The notes beneath the pieces are model-generated. The model saw only the letters and a list, made by a program, of their open reading frames with translations, ran no database searches and was not told where the DNA came from. A program made the position numbers and the translations under genes. DNA of 64,000 nucleotides from Sporobolomyces roseus (taxonomy: Eukaryota > Basidiomycota > Microbotryomycetes > Sporidiobolales > Sporidiobolaceae): positions 1,302,001 through 1,366,000 of the forward strand of contig JADILM010000001.1 of the NCBI GenBank assembly GCA_016617785.1, in the 5' to 3' direction. Positions 25,315 to 36,379 of this stretch are shown piece after piece (positions within the stretch are counted from its first letter, which is position 1; each line of letters starts with the position of its first letter).

Positions 25315-28300
25315 AGTTACGAAGGAGAGGAGTTGGGAATTGCAAGCAAAGCTGAGGAAATGTACAACGACATGTTACGAAGGAGAAAAGGGAGAGATCA
25401 AGCTGATTCAACTAGGGATTCGTTCTTCAGGCCTCTTGTAGGGGACTATCGAAAGAGAAAAGGAATGAGCTAGGTTTGCTGCAAAATGAGCGAAAGATGG
25501 AAAGAAAGCTCACCTTTCAAGATTCGGAAGATATCTTGTTCAGTTTTGACACCAGGTACCCGAGTGCCTTCAGTCATCTTTTCACCTTTCTTGTCTCGGA
25601 TGACTGATTTCGACAAGCATTTCTGATTGAGCGAATAACCCATGTGTCGAGCTTTGAGGCGAAGTGAACGGTTGTAATGATCGTTTCCAGTGAAATAGAT
25701 CATCGCAGCTGGCATGTCATCCCTGTCAACAGCGAGAGAAGCAGAAAAGTGAGACAGCTACTCGAACCAGAGAGAGAGAGGAGAGAGACATACCAGGGAA
25801 CTCCCAAGATATCGATTCTTCTCACCTTGCTCTTCTCGTCAAGCTGACACAATCCGTTCACTTTACAATGTAGATCCGACCAATCATCACTTTGAGATAG
25901 GATATGTTTGAAGAATCCTTCTTCGCGTAGAATGGCGTACATCTTTCCAATCGCTCCTGAATGAGTTTTGCCGTCCAAAGTCGGATCTCGTGTAACGAGG
26001 ACTGTCGAGAGAAGAAACGATCAGCCCTTTTACCGGTAAATGGAGCAAATAGAGAGGAGACTCACTATCGATATCACCTGAATCTGGTTGACCACGACGG
26101 TAAGAACCCATGCATTCGACTTGAAGTTTTGAATCGACCCTCCTTGCAGCGGCAAGCACGACTCCGTACAGCTTCGTTACTTCTCCTCGAGGGATTCGAC
26201 TGAGTAGGTCATCATAGTACTCGAGTCCGATTTGTTGATCTGAGGTCAATTCGGAGAAGTATTCAGGTCGTTTGAGATCTTCGGGAGTTTTCGCTCCTTT
26301 GATCGCTAGTTCACGGCCACGAGCTAATCCAATACCTACACATAGACTCCAGAGTCAGTCTCAGCGGTAGAAGGAGGAAAGAGGAGGGTTGAGCGAACCG
26401 TAGATTCCTGACAACAACCTAGCAGCTCTTTCTTGAGGCAATTCGTTCTCGAGTTTGCGATGCGAGCCTATGATATGAGGGATGAGCTGGAGATAAGAGA
26501 CTATGAGCGATGGAGGAAGCTCACCAGTCTGTACAATCTCGACGATTTTGCTTGCGATCGAGTCTCCAATTCCTCTAATCTGAATCAGCTTCTCGTACGT
26601 CGTCACTTTCGCCTTGTGACGTCGGAGCGCTCCAGCAGCTGTGGTGAGGTCAACTCGTGACAGCTAGTCGAAAGCTCGAGGGGAAAGAAAGGAGCTTACC
26701 CATTCTGTAGCCCCTCTCTTTCCATTGATCTCCCTTGTGTAACTCGCTCAAGCGATCGAGCTGCAACAGGAGGAGCGAGAGAAGTCAGGGACGACTCGAT
26801 CGGCGATGAAATGGATCTGAACTCACGACGTCTGCAGTATGATCGTTTGCTCCTTCGTTCTGACCTCGAGGAACGAAATCTCGATTGACAGCGTAACCAG
26901 CACGATCCTAGCCAGCGATGAAGAGAGACTAAGCCTGGGATAGAGCAGTCCAGGATGAGAAGAAGAAGAAGCTTACAGATCGCTTTTCGTCCCATCTCGA
27001 TGCTTTGTATTCTGAACCCTTCTTCTTCGCTTCTTTCTCTTTCTCAGCTTCTTCCTCTTCATTCTCCGTCTCACAATCATCGTTGACTCCAGTGTAGATC
27101 ATTGAATCAGGTTCTCGTTCGACTTCATCAAGTTCTCGATCAAACTCTTCGTCTCCGAGTTGTTTGACGAGTTTCGATTGAGCTTCGAGTCCTTCGAGTG
27201 GGTTGTTCGAAGTCGCGTACATCTGCTCGTCCTCATCGTTATCATCGAGATTCGCTGTAGCTTTCCCCTTGCCTTTGTCCGAATGAGAGACGAGAGGAGG
27301 TTTTTCTCCAACTGGATAATCTTGCGTCCCAAAGGGTCTGTTCAGAGCAAGAAGTCAGTGAAATGTCGGCGACACTCAAGAGGACGAGGACTCACGAGAT
27401 ACCTCTGATGACCGCTTCATCGTCTTCTCCTTCACTTCCTCCAGTCGTATCTCCATCTTCCTCTGGTCCTTTCTTCCTCCCTTGTCTTCTATCTTTCGCA
27501 CCACTCTTCTTCTTTGTCGGAGAACTCTTGGTTGAACTTGATCGACTTGAAGCAGTGACGTTTCGTGGATCAGGTTCAATAGCGAATTCCCATTCTGATT
27601 GTCTCTTTCCTGCTAAAATCGATTGACTGACCCAATTGAACTTGATGACTTTGACATAAGGTCCTAGATCCTTCACTTTGATTCCATTCTTGTCGCCGAG
27701 ACACTTGAGGATCTCAGTAAAGTTGGGAGAACGTTGTTGAGCGGGAGAGAAACCAATGATGTGAGTCGTCCAACCTTCTTCCACTGCTCGACGTTCAATC
27801 TCTTCTGATGATCCCATCCCTTGTAAAGTTGCATCTTGAGGAGAACCAACGAATTCTTCAGGTTTGATAAGAGTTCCTCCTTTCTTGACTACGATTCCCA
27901 TTTCCACTGTCAACCCTTGATCGAATCGATTCCTAGGTCCATTCGCGCCTTTGTTCGCTAACCAATGATCTGTATTGACGAAAGCGATTCGACATCCTTC
28001 GAGGAGCTTGCTAGGACGATCCATTTCGAAAGGAGAGAGGTGGTCGATGAAAGAGGAAATGTCGACGAAATGATTCTTGAGTTGTTCAGGCTTGATCTTG
28101 CGAGCTACTTCGAGCGCTTGCTCCATCGATTGACGAGGTTTGGCTTTGCCTTTCCCCTTCGTCGTTGTTGTCGTCGTGGATTTCGAAGGGGAAGCCTTCT
28201 TTGATCGAGACGGTTTCGTTTTGGTCGAGGTTCGTTCCTTCTTTTCTTTCGAGGGTCGTTCATCATCAGCGTCGTCTGAAGATAGCGCGAGAGTCTCGGG

Positions 28301-29220
28301 AGAAGGTGGATTGTCGAGTTGGGGAGGAGGAGGAGATGAGACTGGATTCGAATGCTTCTTGTTCGAGTTGTGACCAGAGGGACCAGCGACGGGAGCGTGA
28401 GTAGGGGCAGGAGGAGGAGCATCTTCGACTTGCATCTTTGTAGGTTCTGGACTGAAGGAGAGTGCTCGTTTGCGTTTCTTAGGCGGAGGTGCTTTGACAG
28501 GAAGAGGGAAAGGAGGAGGAGGGGAATCGTTTCGTCGTTTCTTCTCCGCCTTCTTCTCCTTGACTACTCCCTTCTCCTTGACTACTCTCTTCTCTTTCTT
28601 TTCCACCGCCTTCCCTCTGCGTTCAACTCCATCAACCACAGCGAATCGTTTCTTCTCATCTTCCTGATACAATCTCTCCATCGTTTCATCACTCAAATCA
28701 TTCTCCGAATCACCATCTTCTGGATCTCTCCCCCATTGATCTTTGTAAGCAGGATGTCTCCCCAAGTGTCGATGCAGCTCGTTGATCTTTTCTTCAAACG
28801 AAAGTTCCGGTTCGAATGGATTCATCTCTTCTACACTCCGTTCCTTCCTCCTCTTGCCTCGATTCAGTCGAGTTGTATTCGAGATGGATCTGGTGAGGTC
28901 TGTAGAGTCGTAAAAGGAGTGAGAGAAGAGGGAGGAAAGGAGAGAGATCAAGAGTGGGGTAGGTGCTTTCGAGAGGAGAAGGAGAGTTGACGGGGCTTTG
29001 CTGATGTAGATGGTATGCTCTGGAGGGTCTTCAGATGCTGCTGGAGGTCTCTCTGTAGCTCTAGAGTGTCGAAGAGTGAAAAGGTTGAAGCAAAAGAGTT
29101 CAACTCTCTTGGACTCTTACACTCTCCTGCGTTTCTCTAGTACTGCTCAGTATCGCTTCTGTTAGCTCTGCTGATAAGTCCTGATGATCATTCGAGCCAT
29201 TTCTGTCTTTTCCTCGCTCT
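25315..29220 (-). repeat. Inverted duplication, arm A (contains POL4 copy A)
   Basis: Reverse complement of about 52,160-56,085. Similarity begins in the leader about 400 bp upstream of the start codon and runs to about 90 bp past the stop. Outside these limits I can no longer align the two regions. No terminal repeats or transposase gene are visible at the edges. Confidence 0.85.
25408..28825 (-). CDS. POL4: Family X DNA polymerase with BRCT domain, Pol lambda/Pol IV-like, copy A
   Basis: A gap-filling polymerase expected to act in non-homologous end joining and base excision repair. Ten exons (28825-27396, 27337-26977, 26907-26827, 26760-26700, 26638-26525, 26467-26399, 26335-26066, 26001-25794, 25722-25514, 25445-25408) join in frame to 946 aa, longer than typical Pol lambda. 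A charged Lys/Ser/Pro-rich N-terminus precedes a BRCT region (CRIAFVNTDHWLAN to KFNWVSQSI). Next come an acidic linker, the 8-kDa helix-hairpin-helix part (IRGIGDSIASKIVE), and the catalytic core. The first two metal-binding Asp are in GSYRRGQPDSGDID, the third is in RRIDILG, and the nucleotide-binding motif FTGNDHYNRSLRLKAR is present. The end is YKRPEERIPS. Its intron between exons 2 and 3 lacks CTGAC, which is present in copy B. Confidence 0.92.
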
Positions 29221-30209
29221 GTTCTCCATGTTTGAACTCGCTCAGTTCTGAAGCTCGCGGTCGATGTCTCCGCCTCGCAGAGGAGGCGCAGACAATCATA
29301 AGGTACGTGGTAGTAGCCTCCCTGCTTTGTCTGGAGTCGAGAGCTGATCCCATTTTCCGTGACAGGCGATTCATTCTAAGGTTTATCGGTCCGCTCTCTT
29401 TTGTCCGCCTCCAGCTACATGCAGCCCATCAGGAGAGTGAAACGTCAGCTCAGGAGCTATCATATGTCGGGGGTGCAACGAAGAGAACCGATACCTATGA
29501 AGCAGTCTCTTCGACTCAACGAAGATCTTCTGTCGAATCCCTGACCTGAATCGTTTACGCAAACTGGCATCTGTAATCCCATTCCCTTTCATCCGTTTGA
29601 CGTCATCTTTGAAGCGTGCTGACCCACTATCTCCACACAGCCTCGCCTAGCAGATCGGTCAAGGCGACTTTGGTCGGTGTCTCCACTCCCTTCGACCCCA
29701 TCCGAGCACTAGCACAGCTTCTATCTCGCAGTCGAACGCTCAGAGCTCGCTCACTGTAACGTGGAGGAAGCACTCCGCGTATGAACTGTCAGTGAAGCAC
29801 TAAAGGTGAGGGAAGGAGAGCCAGAAATCAGAAGCTGGACTCGTTCTTGCATCGTCCGCTGACTTCTTCGATCTTTCTTCGATCCTTCTATGAATGACCC
29901 ACTTCCCACACCCGATGCAGGGGCTTATCTCATATAGAGCCGCGGAGCATTTCGGAGGGGACCCGAGCACTCCTCCTTGACTCCTCCAGCTCATGAGTCT
30001 CGTTTACTTCTTCCTCTTTCCTCTCTTCTTCCTACCTCACCCTTCAACAGATTCCTCACATCCTCTCTCAAACTCCTTCGTCTCGCTCAGATCAATAGAA
30101 ATGGGCAAGTTCCCCTCATCTTTTTTCCCACTCTCCCTAATGCCGAAGCTGACCTCGTGATTCCCATTCATCAGCTCGCGGACAAAACTCTTACCGTTCA
30201 GCATCAGCA
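28826..30209. other. Intergenic region: duplicated POL4 leader, then 1 kb with coding-like scraps
   Basis: The first 400 bp align with the leader of POL4 copy B. From about 29,230 to 29,760 there are short coding-like pieces on the + strand with plausible splice sites: a 63-nt intron near 29,303, and a GTAATC to CACACAG intron of about 68 nt with GTGCTGAC before 29,641. They do not assemble into one convincing gene. The last 450 bp are probably the promoter of the next gene. Confidence 0.4.
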
Positions 30210-31005
30210 ATGGGCTACCGTTCAAGTGGCACCTACGGCTCCTCTGGTCAAGGTTATTCTTCGTCTCGTTCGACTAGTGGTGCTCAAAACTACGCCTCTT
30301 CTTCGACCGCGAGAGGTTACTCTTCCTCTCGTTATGCTGGAGCTGGCGGTGGTAAGCAGTAGAGCTCGCTCTCTACCAAGCGGTAACGCAAACTGACTCT
30401 CTCGTTCTCTGACTTTTCAAGCTGGCGAATCCGACTCTTCCGCCGACGATGGATATGGAGGAGGCTCAGTCTCGACCGCTCGTCAAGGTCAAACCGGAGG
30501 AGGAGGAAGTGACGGAGTCGATCAAGCCGCGGCTGCCTCAACAGACGCAACGAACGCTCTCGTTATCGCTAAGGAATCCGCCGAGAACTCCTCAAAGAAA
30601 GCCAGTAACCTCGCCACCTCGCACGGTGAATCACTCGCCGATATCGCCGCCGCGATTCGAGCAGGAGGTGCCACTGAGGAGGACGCCGCTGCCCTTGAAC
30701 AGTTGGCTGAAACTTTGGGTCGTTTCTCTGCGTCGACCGCAAGGATGACTAGCAAAGTCGCGGCAGCTTCCGAAGCTCAACAAGAAGCTCACCAGCAGAT
30801 CGTTGCCGCCGCGGGAGGTGCGGATCGCAACAATGACGAAGTCAAGTCCTACTCTCTTGGAAGGACTAGCGGACGTCGTCACTCTAGTCGTTATCGCTCC
30901 GGCGTATTCGACAGCGACGGCTACGCCTCGACCAGCGGAGGAGGAGGACAAGGCTACTCTACCAGAGGTATCGAGAGGTCCTCGTCGCGAGCCACGGGTT
31001 ACTAA
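30210..31005 (+). CDS. Small Ser/Gly/Tyr-rich protein with alanine-rich helical core
   Basis: Not recognised. Two exons (30210-30351, 30422-31005) give 241 aa. The N-terminus is low-complexity Ser/Gly/Tyr (MGYRSSGTYGSS start, repeated SSSR and RGYSSSR pieces). The middle, about residues 80-165, is Ala/Glu-rich and looks helical, and the C-terminus returns to Ser/Gly/Arg with YSTRGIERSS. There is no signal peptide or membrane segment. The intron has a canonical GTAAGC donor, tandem CTGAC motifs and a CAAG acceptor. Codons are strongly skewed to C-ending forms (GCC, CTC, TCC) compared with neighbours, which suggests high expression. Possible role in condensates or stress, but nothing in the sequence proves a function. 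Confidence 0.75.
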
Positions 31006-31051
31006 ATCTTCATTGACTTCTTTTATCGGACCCGCTTTCCCTCTTGAAGCT

Positions 31052-31094
31052 CCCCTCACTCCCCTCACTCCCCTCACTCCCCTCACTCCCCTCC
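31052..31094. repeat. Short tandem repeat, 9-bp unit CCCCTCACT
   Basis: Four full copies plus a partial copy, just downstream of the stop codon of the small Ser-rich gene, so probably in its 3' untranslated region. Confidence 0.85.
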
Positions 31095-31246
31095 GGTTTT
31101 GTGTGCCTTCTTCTATCTGTGTCTACCTTCCTTTGCCCATATCGTCTTTCTTTGAACAGCCACACTAATCGAAGCTCTCGTTATTTTCTGTTCCTCTCGT
31201 TTTCCTTTCCTCTTCGTCTTGTTCTCCCTGTTTCCTCTCTGTCAAT

Positions 31247-31462
31247 ATGAGCCGCCTGTCTTTGCCAACATCTCTGGTACTCGAGACGCTCCATTCATTA
31301 CAAGACTCCAAAGTGCGACTACGAGAATCGAGAGGTGCGAAGAAAGAACGTAAAGGAAGGAAGGAGAGTGTGGTATCTTCGCCTCTTGGAACGAACTTCC
31401 TCGCGTCGATTTTGAATCAGCCGAAGCCCGAATCAGTGTCTTCCTTTTTCCATCCCGCGTAA
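31247..31462 (+). CDS. Possible 71-aa hypothetical protein
   Basis: Not recognised. The ATG follows a long pyrimidine-rich tract that resembles the leaders of other genes here. The product starts MSRLSLPTSLVLETLHSLQ, has a basic middle with many Lys/Arg/Glu, and ends in VSSFFHPA. It is short, has no introns and may be a chance frame. Confidence 0.3.
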   Translation: MSRLSLPTSLVLETLHSLQDSKVRLRESRGAKKERKGRKESVVSSPLGTNFLASILNQPKPESVSSFFHPA

Positions 31463-31777
31463 TCGAGATTGAACGGGGTGGAAAGTTTTGTTGACGGGCG
31501 AGGAAGCCAGATAAAGGCGTGAAAGTGTGGGAGGGAAGAGAGGGCAGTGAGAGATATATGGTGGAGGTACTGAGCGTTGTAGGGAGAGTCTGAGTGAGTC
31601 GAAGCGAGCAACGAAGATGAAGAAAAGGGAGAAGAGCGAGAAAGGTTTGGGACGAGCTGTTTGATCGACCGGGTGTATAGACGAAGCTTGAAAGTTGGCT
31701 GTTCAGTGGTTTAGAGGGTCTTTGAGTTGTCGAGGGAGTGGTAATAGTCAAAAGAGAGGAAATTTAGAACTTCCTCA

Positions 31778-31836
31778 GAGTCAACTTGTTGCTTCCAATA
31801 ATCAACGTTGAATCAGATTTACGCCCACTAGAGTCA
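31778..31836. promoter_or_regulatory. Two TGACTC half-sites upstream of HIS7
   Basis: GAGTCA (TGACTC on the other strand) occurs at 31778-31783 and 31831-31836, 115-175 bp before the HIS7 start codon. This is the core bound by Gcn4/Cpc1-type bZIP factors, which control histidine genes under amino acid starvation. Function here is inferred. Confidence 0.4.
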
Positions 31837-31950
31837 CCACACACCACCAGCTTAACTCCCTCTACCCCTCTCTAGTTGTCCGCCTTTGATTCGCTTCTCC
31901 TCTCCTCCTCAACTTTCCATCAACTTGAATTCCCCTCATCTCTCGCAAAT

Positions 31951-33967
31951 ATGCTGTACCTTCTTGACTATGGAGCAGGAAACGTAGCTTCTCTGGGTAC
32001 GCTTGCCCTCCCTCTTTCCGTTCTAATCACTAGCTGACCTTGTCTCTCCGACTTTTAGCCAACTCTGTTCGCTCACTCGGAGTTGAGTTCGAATGGGTCA
32101 AGAACCCAGAGGATATCGACAAGGCTGATGTGAGTTGACAATACTGGCCATTAAGCACGAACATTCGCTCATTCCTTACGATTTCTCATAGCGTATCCTG
32201 TTTCCTGGTGTCGGTTCATTCGGTTCCGCACTCGAAGGACTCCGCAAACGTGGATTCGCCGAACCCCTCAAGAAGTACCTCGCATCTGGACGACCTTACA
32301 TGGGAATCTGTATCGGAATGCAAGCACTCTTTGAATCTTCCGACGAATCTCCTCGAGTTCCCGGATTAGGAGTCATCCCTGCTCACGTTGGCAAATTCTC
32401 GGGACAAGACAAGTCAGTGCCTTGTATGGGATGGAACGGAACGACTGAGAAGAGGGAGATTGGAGATCAAGCGAAAGAAGCGTATGGATTGGGAAAGGGA
32501 GAAGAGAGTTATTACTTCGTTCACTCGTTCAGGGTCGACGCCGCTCAACCTACCATGGAGGATTGGATTCTCACCTTGACAAAGTACGGAGAAGAAGTTT
32601 ACGTTTCGAGTGTTCAAAAGGGAAACATCTTCGCTACTCAGTTTCACCCGGAGAAGAGTGGGAAAGCTGGATTGGACGTGCTCGAGGCATGGTTGACGGC
32701 TACGGCACCTGGTGGAGTTGGTATGATCGATACGAGTAAGAAGGAATTGAGGGAAGAGAAGCAGGTCAAGGAGGATTTGGTTAGGAAAGGGTTCACGAAG
32801 AGGATCGTCGCTTGTTTGGATGTGAGGGCGAACGATAATGGAGACTTGGTAGTTACGAAGGGAGATCAGTATGATGTACGAGAAGATGGAGATGATGAGA
32901 AGGAGAACGACTCACTACCGATTCAACCTGAACCCTCATCCGCTTCTGGCGCTCCCGAAGAATCCTCTTCGACCTCTTCGACCGATCCCGTCGCTTCCAC
33001 CACTCTTCCCTCTGCCACTTCCACTTCCGATTCCTCTGCTCCTCCCCCCGCTAAACGACAACGTCAAGTTCGAAACCTCGGTAAACCTGTCGACCTCGCA
33101 CGACGATACTTTGCTGAAGGAGCCGACGAAGTCGCTTTCCTCAACATCACCTCCTTCCGATCTTGCCCACTTCACGACCAACCTATGCTCGACGTCGTCC
33201 GACAATCTGCCGAAACCGTTTTCGTCCCTTTGACGATTGGAGGAGGAATCAAAGATACTGTCGATCCAGATGGACAATCCCGATCTGCTCTCGAAGTAGC
33301 TGGAACCTACTTCCGTTGTGGTGCCGACAAGGTCTCGATTGGATCTGACGCAGTATTCGCCGTCGAGGAACTCCTCAAGAACGATATGAAACCAAGTGGG
33401 AAAACTGGAATCGAGACCATCTCTTACGCTTACGGAGCTCAAGCTGTAGTAGTCTCTTTCGACCCGAAACGAGTCTACGCCAATTCCCTAGAAGATATCC
33501 CTGAATCCCACCGATCTTCCGCTGTCGACCTCTCTTCCCCCCTCCTTCCCTCAGGTCGAAACAAATCTTCTCCTTCCCTCAAACCCGATCTCGGTCCGAA
33601 TGGAGAAAAGTACTGTTGGTACCAATGTACCGTTCTAGGAGGTCGTCAAACCCGAGATATCGACGTCGTTCAACTCGCGAAAGGAGTCGCAGTATTGGGA
33701 GCGGGAGAAATCCTCTTGAACTCGGTCGATAAAGATGGATCGAAATCAGGATTCGATTGTCGATTGGTGGACCTCGTTAGAAGTTCAGTATCGATCCCGG
33801 TCGTAGCTAGTTCGGGAGCTGGAAAAGTAGAGGACTTTGAGGAAGTGTTTAGGGAAACGGATGTCGAGGCGGCTTTGGCGGCGGGAATCTTCCACAGGAA
33901 GGAGGTACCCATTGAGGACGTCAAGAAACACTTGGTCGACACTGGAATCAGGGTGAGGAAAGTATAG
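31951..33967 (+). CDS. HIS7: Imidazole glycerol phosphate synthase, HisH-HisF fusion
   Basis: Bifunctional enzyme of histidine biosynthesis. The N-terminal glutaminase supplies ammonia, and the C-terminal cyclase turns PRFAR into IGP and AICAR. Three exons (31951-31996, 32059-32129, 32192-33967) give 630 aa. The glutaminase starts MLYLLDYGAGNVASL and carries the nucleophile Cys in GICIGMQ; the His-x-Glu of its triad is in QFHPEKSG. The cyclase starts KRIVACLDVRANDNGD, with the catalytic Asp there, and has GADEVAFLNITSFR, PLTIGGGIKD and the second Asp region near VVASSGAG. An insert of about 60 mostly Ser/Pro/Thr/acidic residues sits inside the cyclase (about 32,880-33,060), between QYDVRE and VRNLGKPV, where yeast His7 has only a few residues. 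Otherwise the protein is complete. Confidence 0.95.
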
Positions 33968-34233
33968 ACGAGAGGAAGGGGGAACTTTTGATAGATGAAT
34001 CGTTGAATAGACGAGGGATGAAACAGTTTGCAAACCAAAAGCAGTAGTTTATCGATCCAAGTCGTCTTTGATTCCCTTCAGTTTACACCGAGAGCGACTG
34101 ATCACATAAGACTGATATGCACAACAAAACGAAAAACGAAAAACTACGAAACTTTCAAGTTTGCGGCTCCATCCTTTTGAGCTCGGATCACCTCCTTCCC
34201 CGTCTCGCATCACTTTCCTTGCTCTCCGTTTAC

Positions 34234-36014
34234 TCAAGTGCGTCCTCTGGGATCCCAGATTAGACTCTTGAAAGCGTAGATCAAATCCTTGAACAGTTTT
34301 CCCGTGCTATTCGTCACAGATTCGTCAGTTGTGAGATTGTCTCTAAGTTTTGATGTAGACTCACTAGATAGCGTTGCTTGCGCGATCTTCGAACACTTTG
34401 TAGTAACCTCTCGGGAGGGAAGGGTCGAGTGAAGATCCACCCGCCGTGTTGTAAGGGATTTGAAGGATACCTCTACAGATCACGATCCACGAGACTCATC
34501 AGTTCTCTTATCCACGACTCGCTCATAACAAAAGATAGGGAGTCATGGTACGTACTTCCAATCAACCATGAAACAACTCCCATTAATCTCCTCTCCACTT
34601 TCTTTCCCTCCTTTCGAAGCGGTACTCGCGTAAATCATTGCTGCTACAACATCCTCCACCGTCGCGAGGGGAATGCCGAGTAGTGCGATGAGTACTGGGA
34701 ACTTGAAGATACCGGTATGACAGAAGAATGGGTTGATCAATCTGCGAGATCGAGAATGGGTCAATTTGAGGAGGAGCGAAGGGCAGAGGGAGACGAACGA
34801 GATAGCGATGTTCTCAGACTTGGCGTTGTGATAAAGTGATCGCATGAATCCGAGTACTGCATGCTTGGAAGCGGTGTAAAGGGGTGCACCAGGAATTCCG
34901 AAGAAAGAAGCTGTTTTAATGCGAACGAAGCTGCAAGTCAGTCACCGAGACCAGAAGGCGACGAAGCCGCCAGATTATGCATCCGTGAAGACGAGCGGCA
35001 GAACTAGAGTGACAGATAGATTGGGAGCTTACCCATCGAACCCAAAACGACGATCGATTTTCCTTCTTTTGCTGGATTGCGTGAGAGGTGGAAGAAGCCC
35101 AACTTGACGGCTATGAGCGCAATTTGACGGTCAGTCTGTAGCTTTCGAGTACGGAGGAAAGCGATTAGTGGACTTACTGTAGATTGCGCCAGTGCAATTG
35201 ACGTCGAGAGTAGTCATAGCAGGTTTCTGACAAGCAGCACTTGCGTTGTTAGTTCTCTAGATCGCTCAAGGACAGATGAACAAGGCGAGAGCTCACTTTA
35301 GGTTCACCATTCTCGTCGACCGCATCCGAGATCAACGGATTATCGGTTTCTGACGAAGTTCCAGCGTTTGCAAAGACGATATCGACCTTGCCATATGTAT
35401 CGATGGCATGACGCTGTCATTCATACGGCACAAAAGAGTAGTAAGCATCAAATTGCAGCTCAGAAGGAATCGAATTCTGAACGAGCTTATTGTGAAAGGA
35501 GGACTTACGAACATCTTGACTTGATCCTCCCATTTCAACACGTTACAGGCGATACCTGTAGCTTCTCTGGAAGCCACTCGCAAAACGGAGAGCGTCAACC
35601 TGACAAGGGTCGGAGCACTCTTCGAAATGAGAATGCTTACCCTCCTGCCGCTCTAATTTCATCAACTACCTCTTGCACCGCTTCGAGCTTTAGATCACTG
35701 AGTACTACTTTCGCTCTGTGACGATTGACAATTTCGTGAGTAGGGGCATCAGGGGACAGGCGGTAAGAGAGTGCTTGAACAAACCCAAATTTTGCCATTT
35801 TCTTCGCCGCATTCGCACCGAATCCGAATCCTGCTGCTCCTGTAATGACTACTACCTTTCCCTTGAGCGTGTGAGCTGATTCCAGAGCTTGGTCGAGCGA
35901 TACTTGAGCAGTAGGAGTCGAAAACGTTTGTGAACGAAGAAGGTTACTTTGTGCTTGGAGGTGATCGAGGATCGCTTGTTGCTCGGGCGAGGTCTTCTCC
36001 GAGTTGGTAGGCAT
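34234..36014 (-). CDS. Short-chain dehydrogenase/reductase
   Basis: An NAD(P)-dependent oxidoreductase of the classical SDR family; substrate unknown. It starts MPTNSEKTSPEQQ with a polar N-terminus of about 50 aa. The Rossmann nucleotide-binding motif TGAAGFGFG follows VVVI. Later come FANAG, the catalytic Ser region VVLGSM and the active-site YTASK. About nine short introns split the gene; I traced a continuous reading through exons beginning near 35,790, 35,580, 35,420, 35,240, 35,120, 34,910, 34,745, 34,475 and 34,310. The last exon is reached by splicing past an apparent TAG and ends IYAFKSLIWDPRGRT at 34234. Several donors are GTTCGT- or GTTTGT-like. The general fold resembles 15-hydroxyprostaglandin dehydrogenase-type SDRs, but I would not name a substrate. 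HIS7 converges from the left with a 266-bp gap. Confidence 0.82.
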
Positions 36015-36379
36015 GTTGACTGTGTGCTAGGAGGGAGAAGGAGAGGAGAGGGGAAGTTGCCGGGTTGCGTTGAGTGATTCGAAATTGAAGAAAGAAGCCG
36101 TTCCGACGAATGAACCGAATGTACGGGACTCGGTCAGGCAATCGCTTATTAGAAGTCCGCCGAAGCCTAAGTAGCAGTACAGTGGAACAGATGAAGAGCT
36201 GTGAAGAGCAAGAGATCAAGAGAGATGAGCGAATCTAAAGTCTCCCTCCTAACGCTTGACACGACCATATAAGCAGCACACTCAACGCTCACAAGATCAA
36301 TCAGTGACGATCAGGGAGCTACAGAGTAGCCTAGAGAACGACACGTTGAATCCCTCTCTCCTCTCCTCATCGCTGCGTC
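36015..36379. other. Divergent intergenic region between SDR and HERP-like genes
   Basis: 365 bp between divergent start codons, presumably a shared promoter. No coding signal or clear motif seen. Confidence 0.5.

Larger units (their letters stand above)
31006..31950. other. Intergenic region between small Ser-rich gene and HIS7
   Basis: Contains a 9-bp tandem repeat, CT-rich leader-like tracts, one possible 71-codon reading frame and, near its right end, two TGACTC half-sites. A longer frame on the minus strand (31,242-31,751) overlaps the small one and looks no more convincing. Confidence 0.4.

Noticed and set aside
25315..29220. Duplicated arms as a transposable element
   Set aside because: No transposase, reverse transcriptase, terminal repeats or target-site duplications seen; the only gene is a housekeeping-type polymerase with introns.
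31242..31751. 169-codon minus-strand frame between the small Ser-rich gene and HIS7
   Set aside because: It runs through CT-rich promoter-like DNA, has no domain and no introns, and overlaps another weak candidate.
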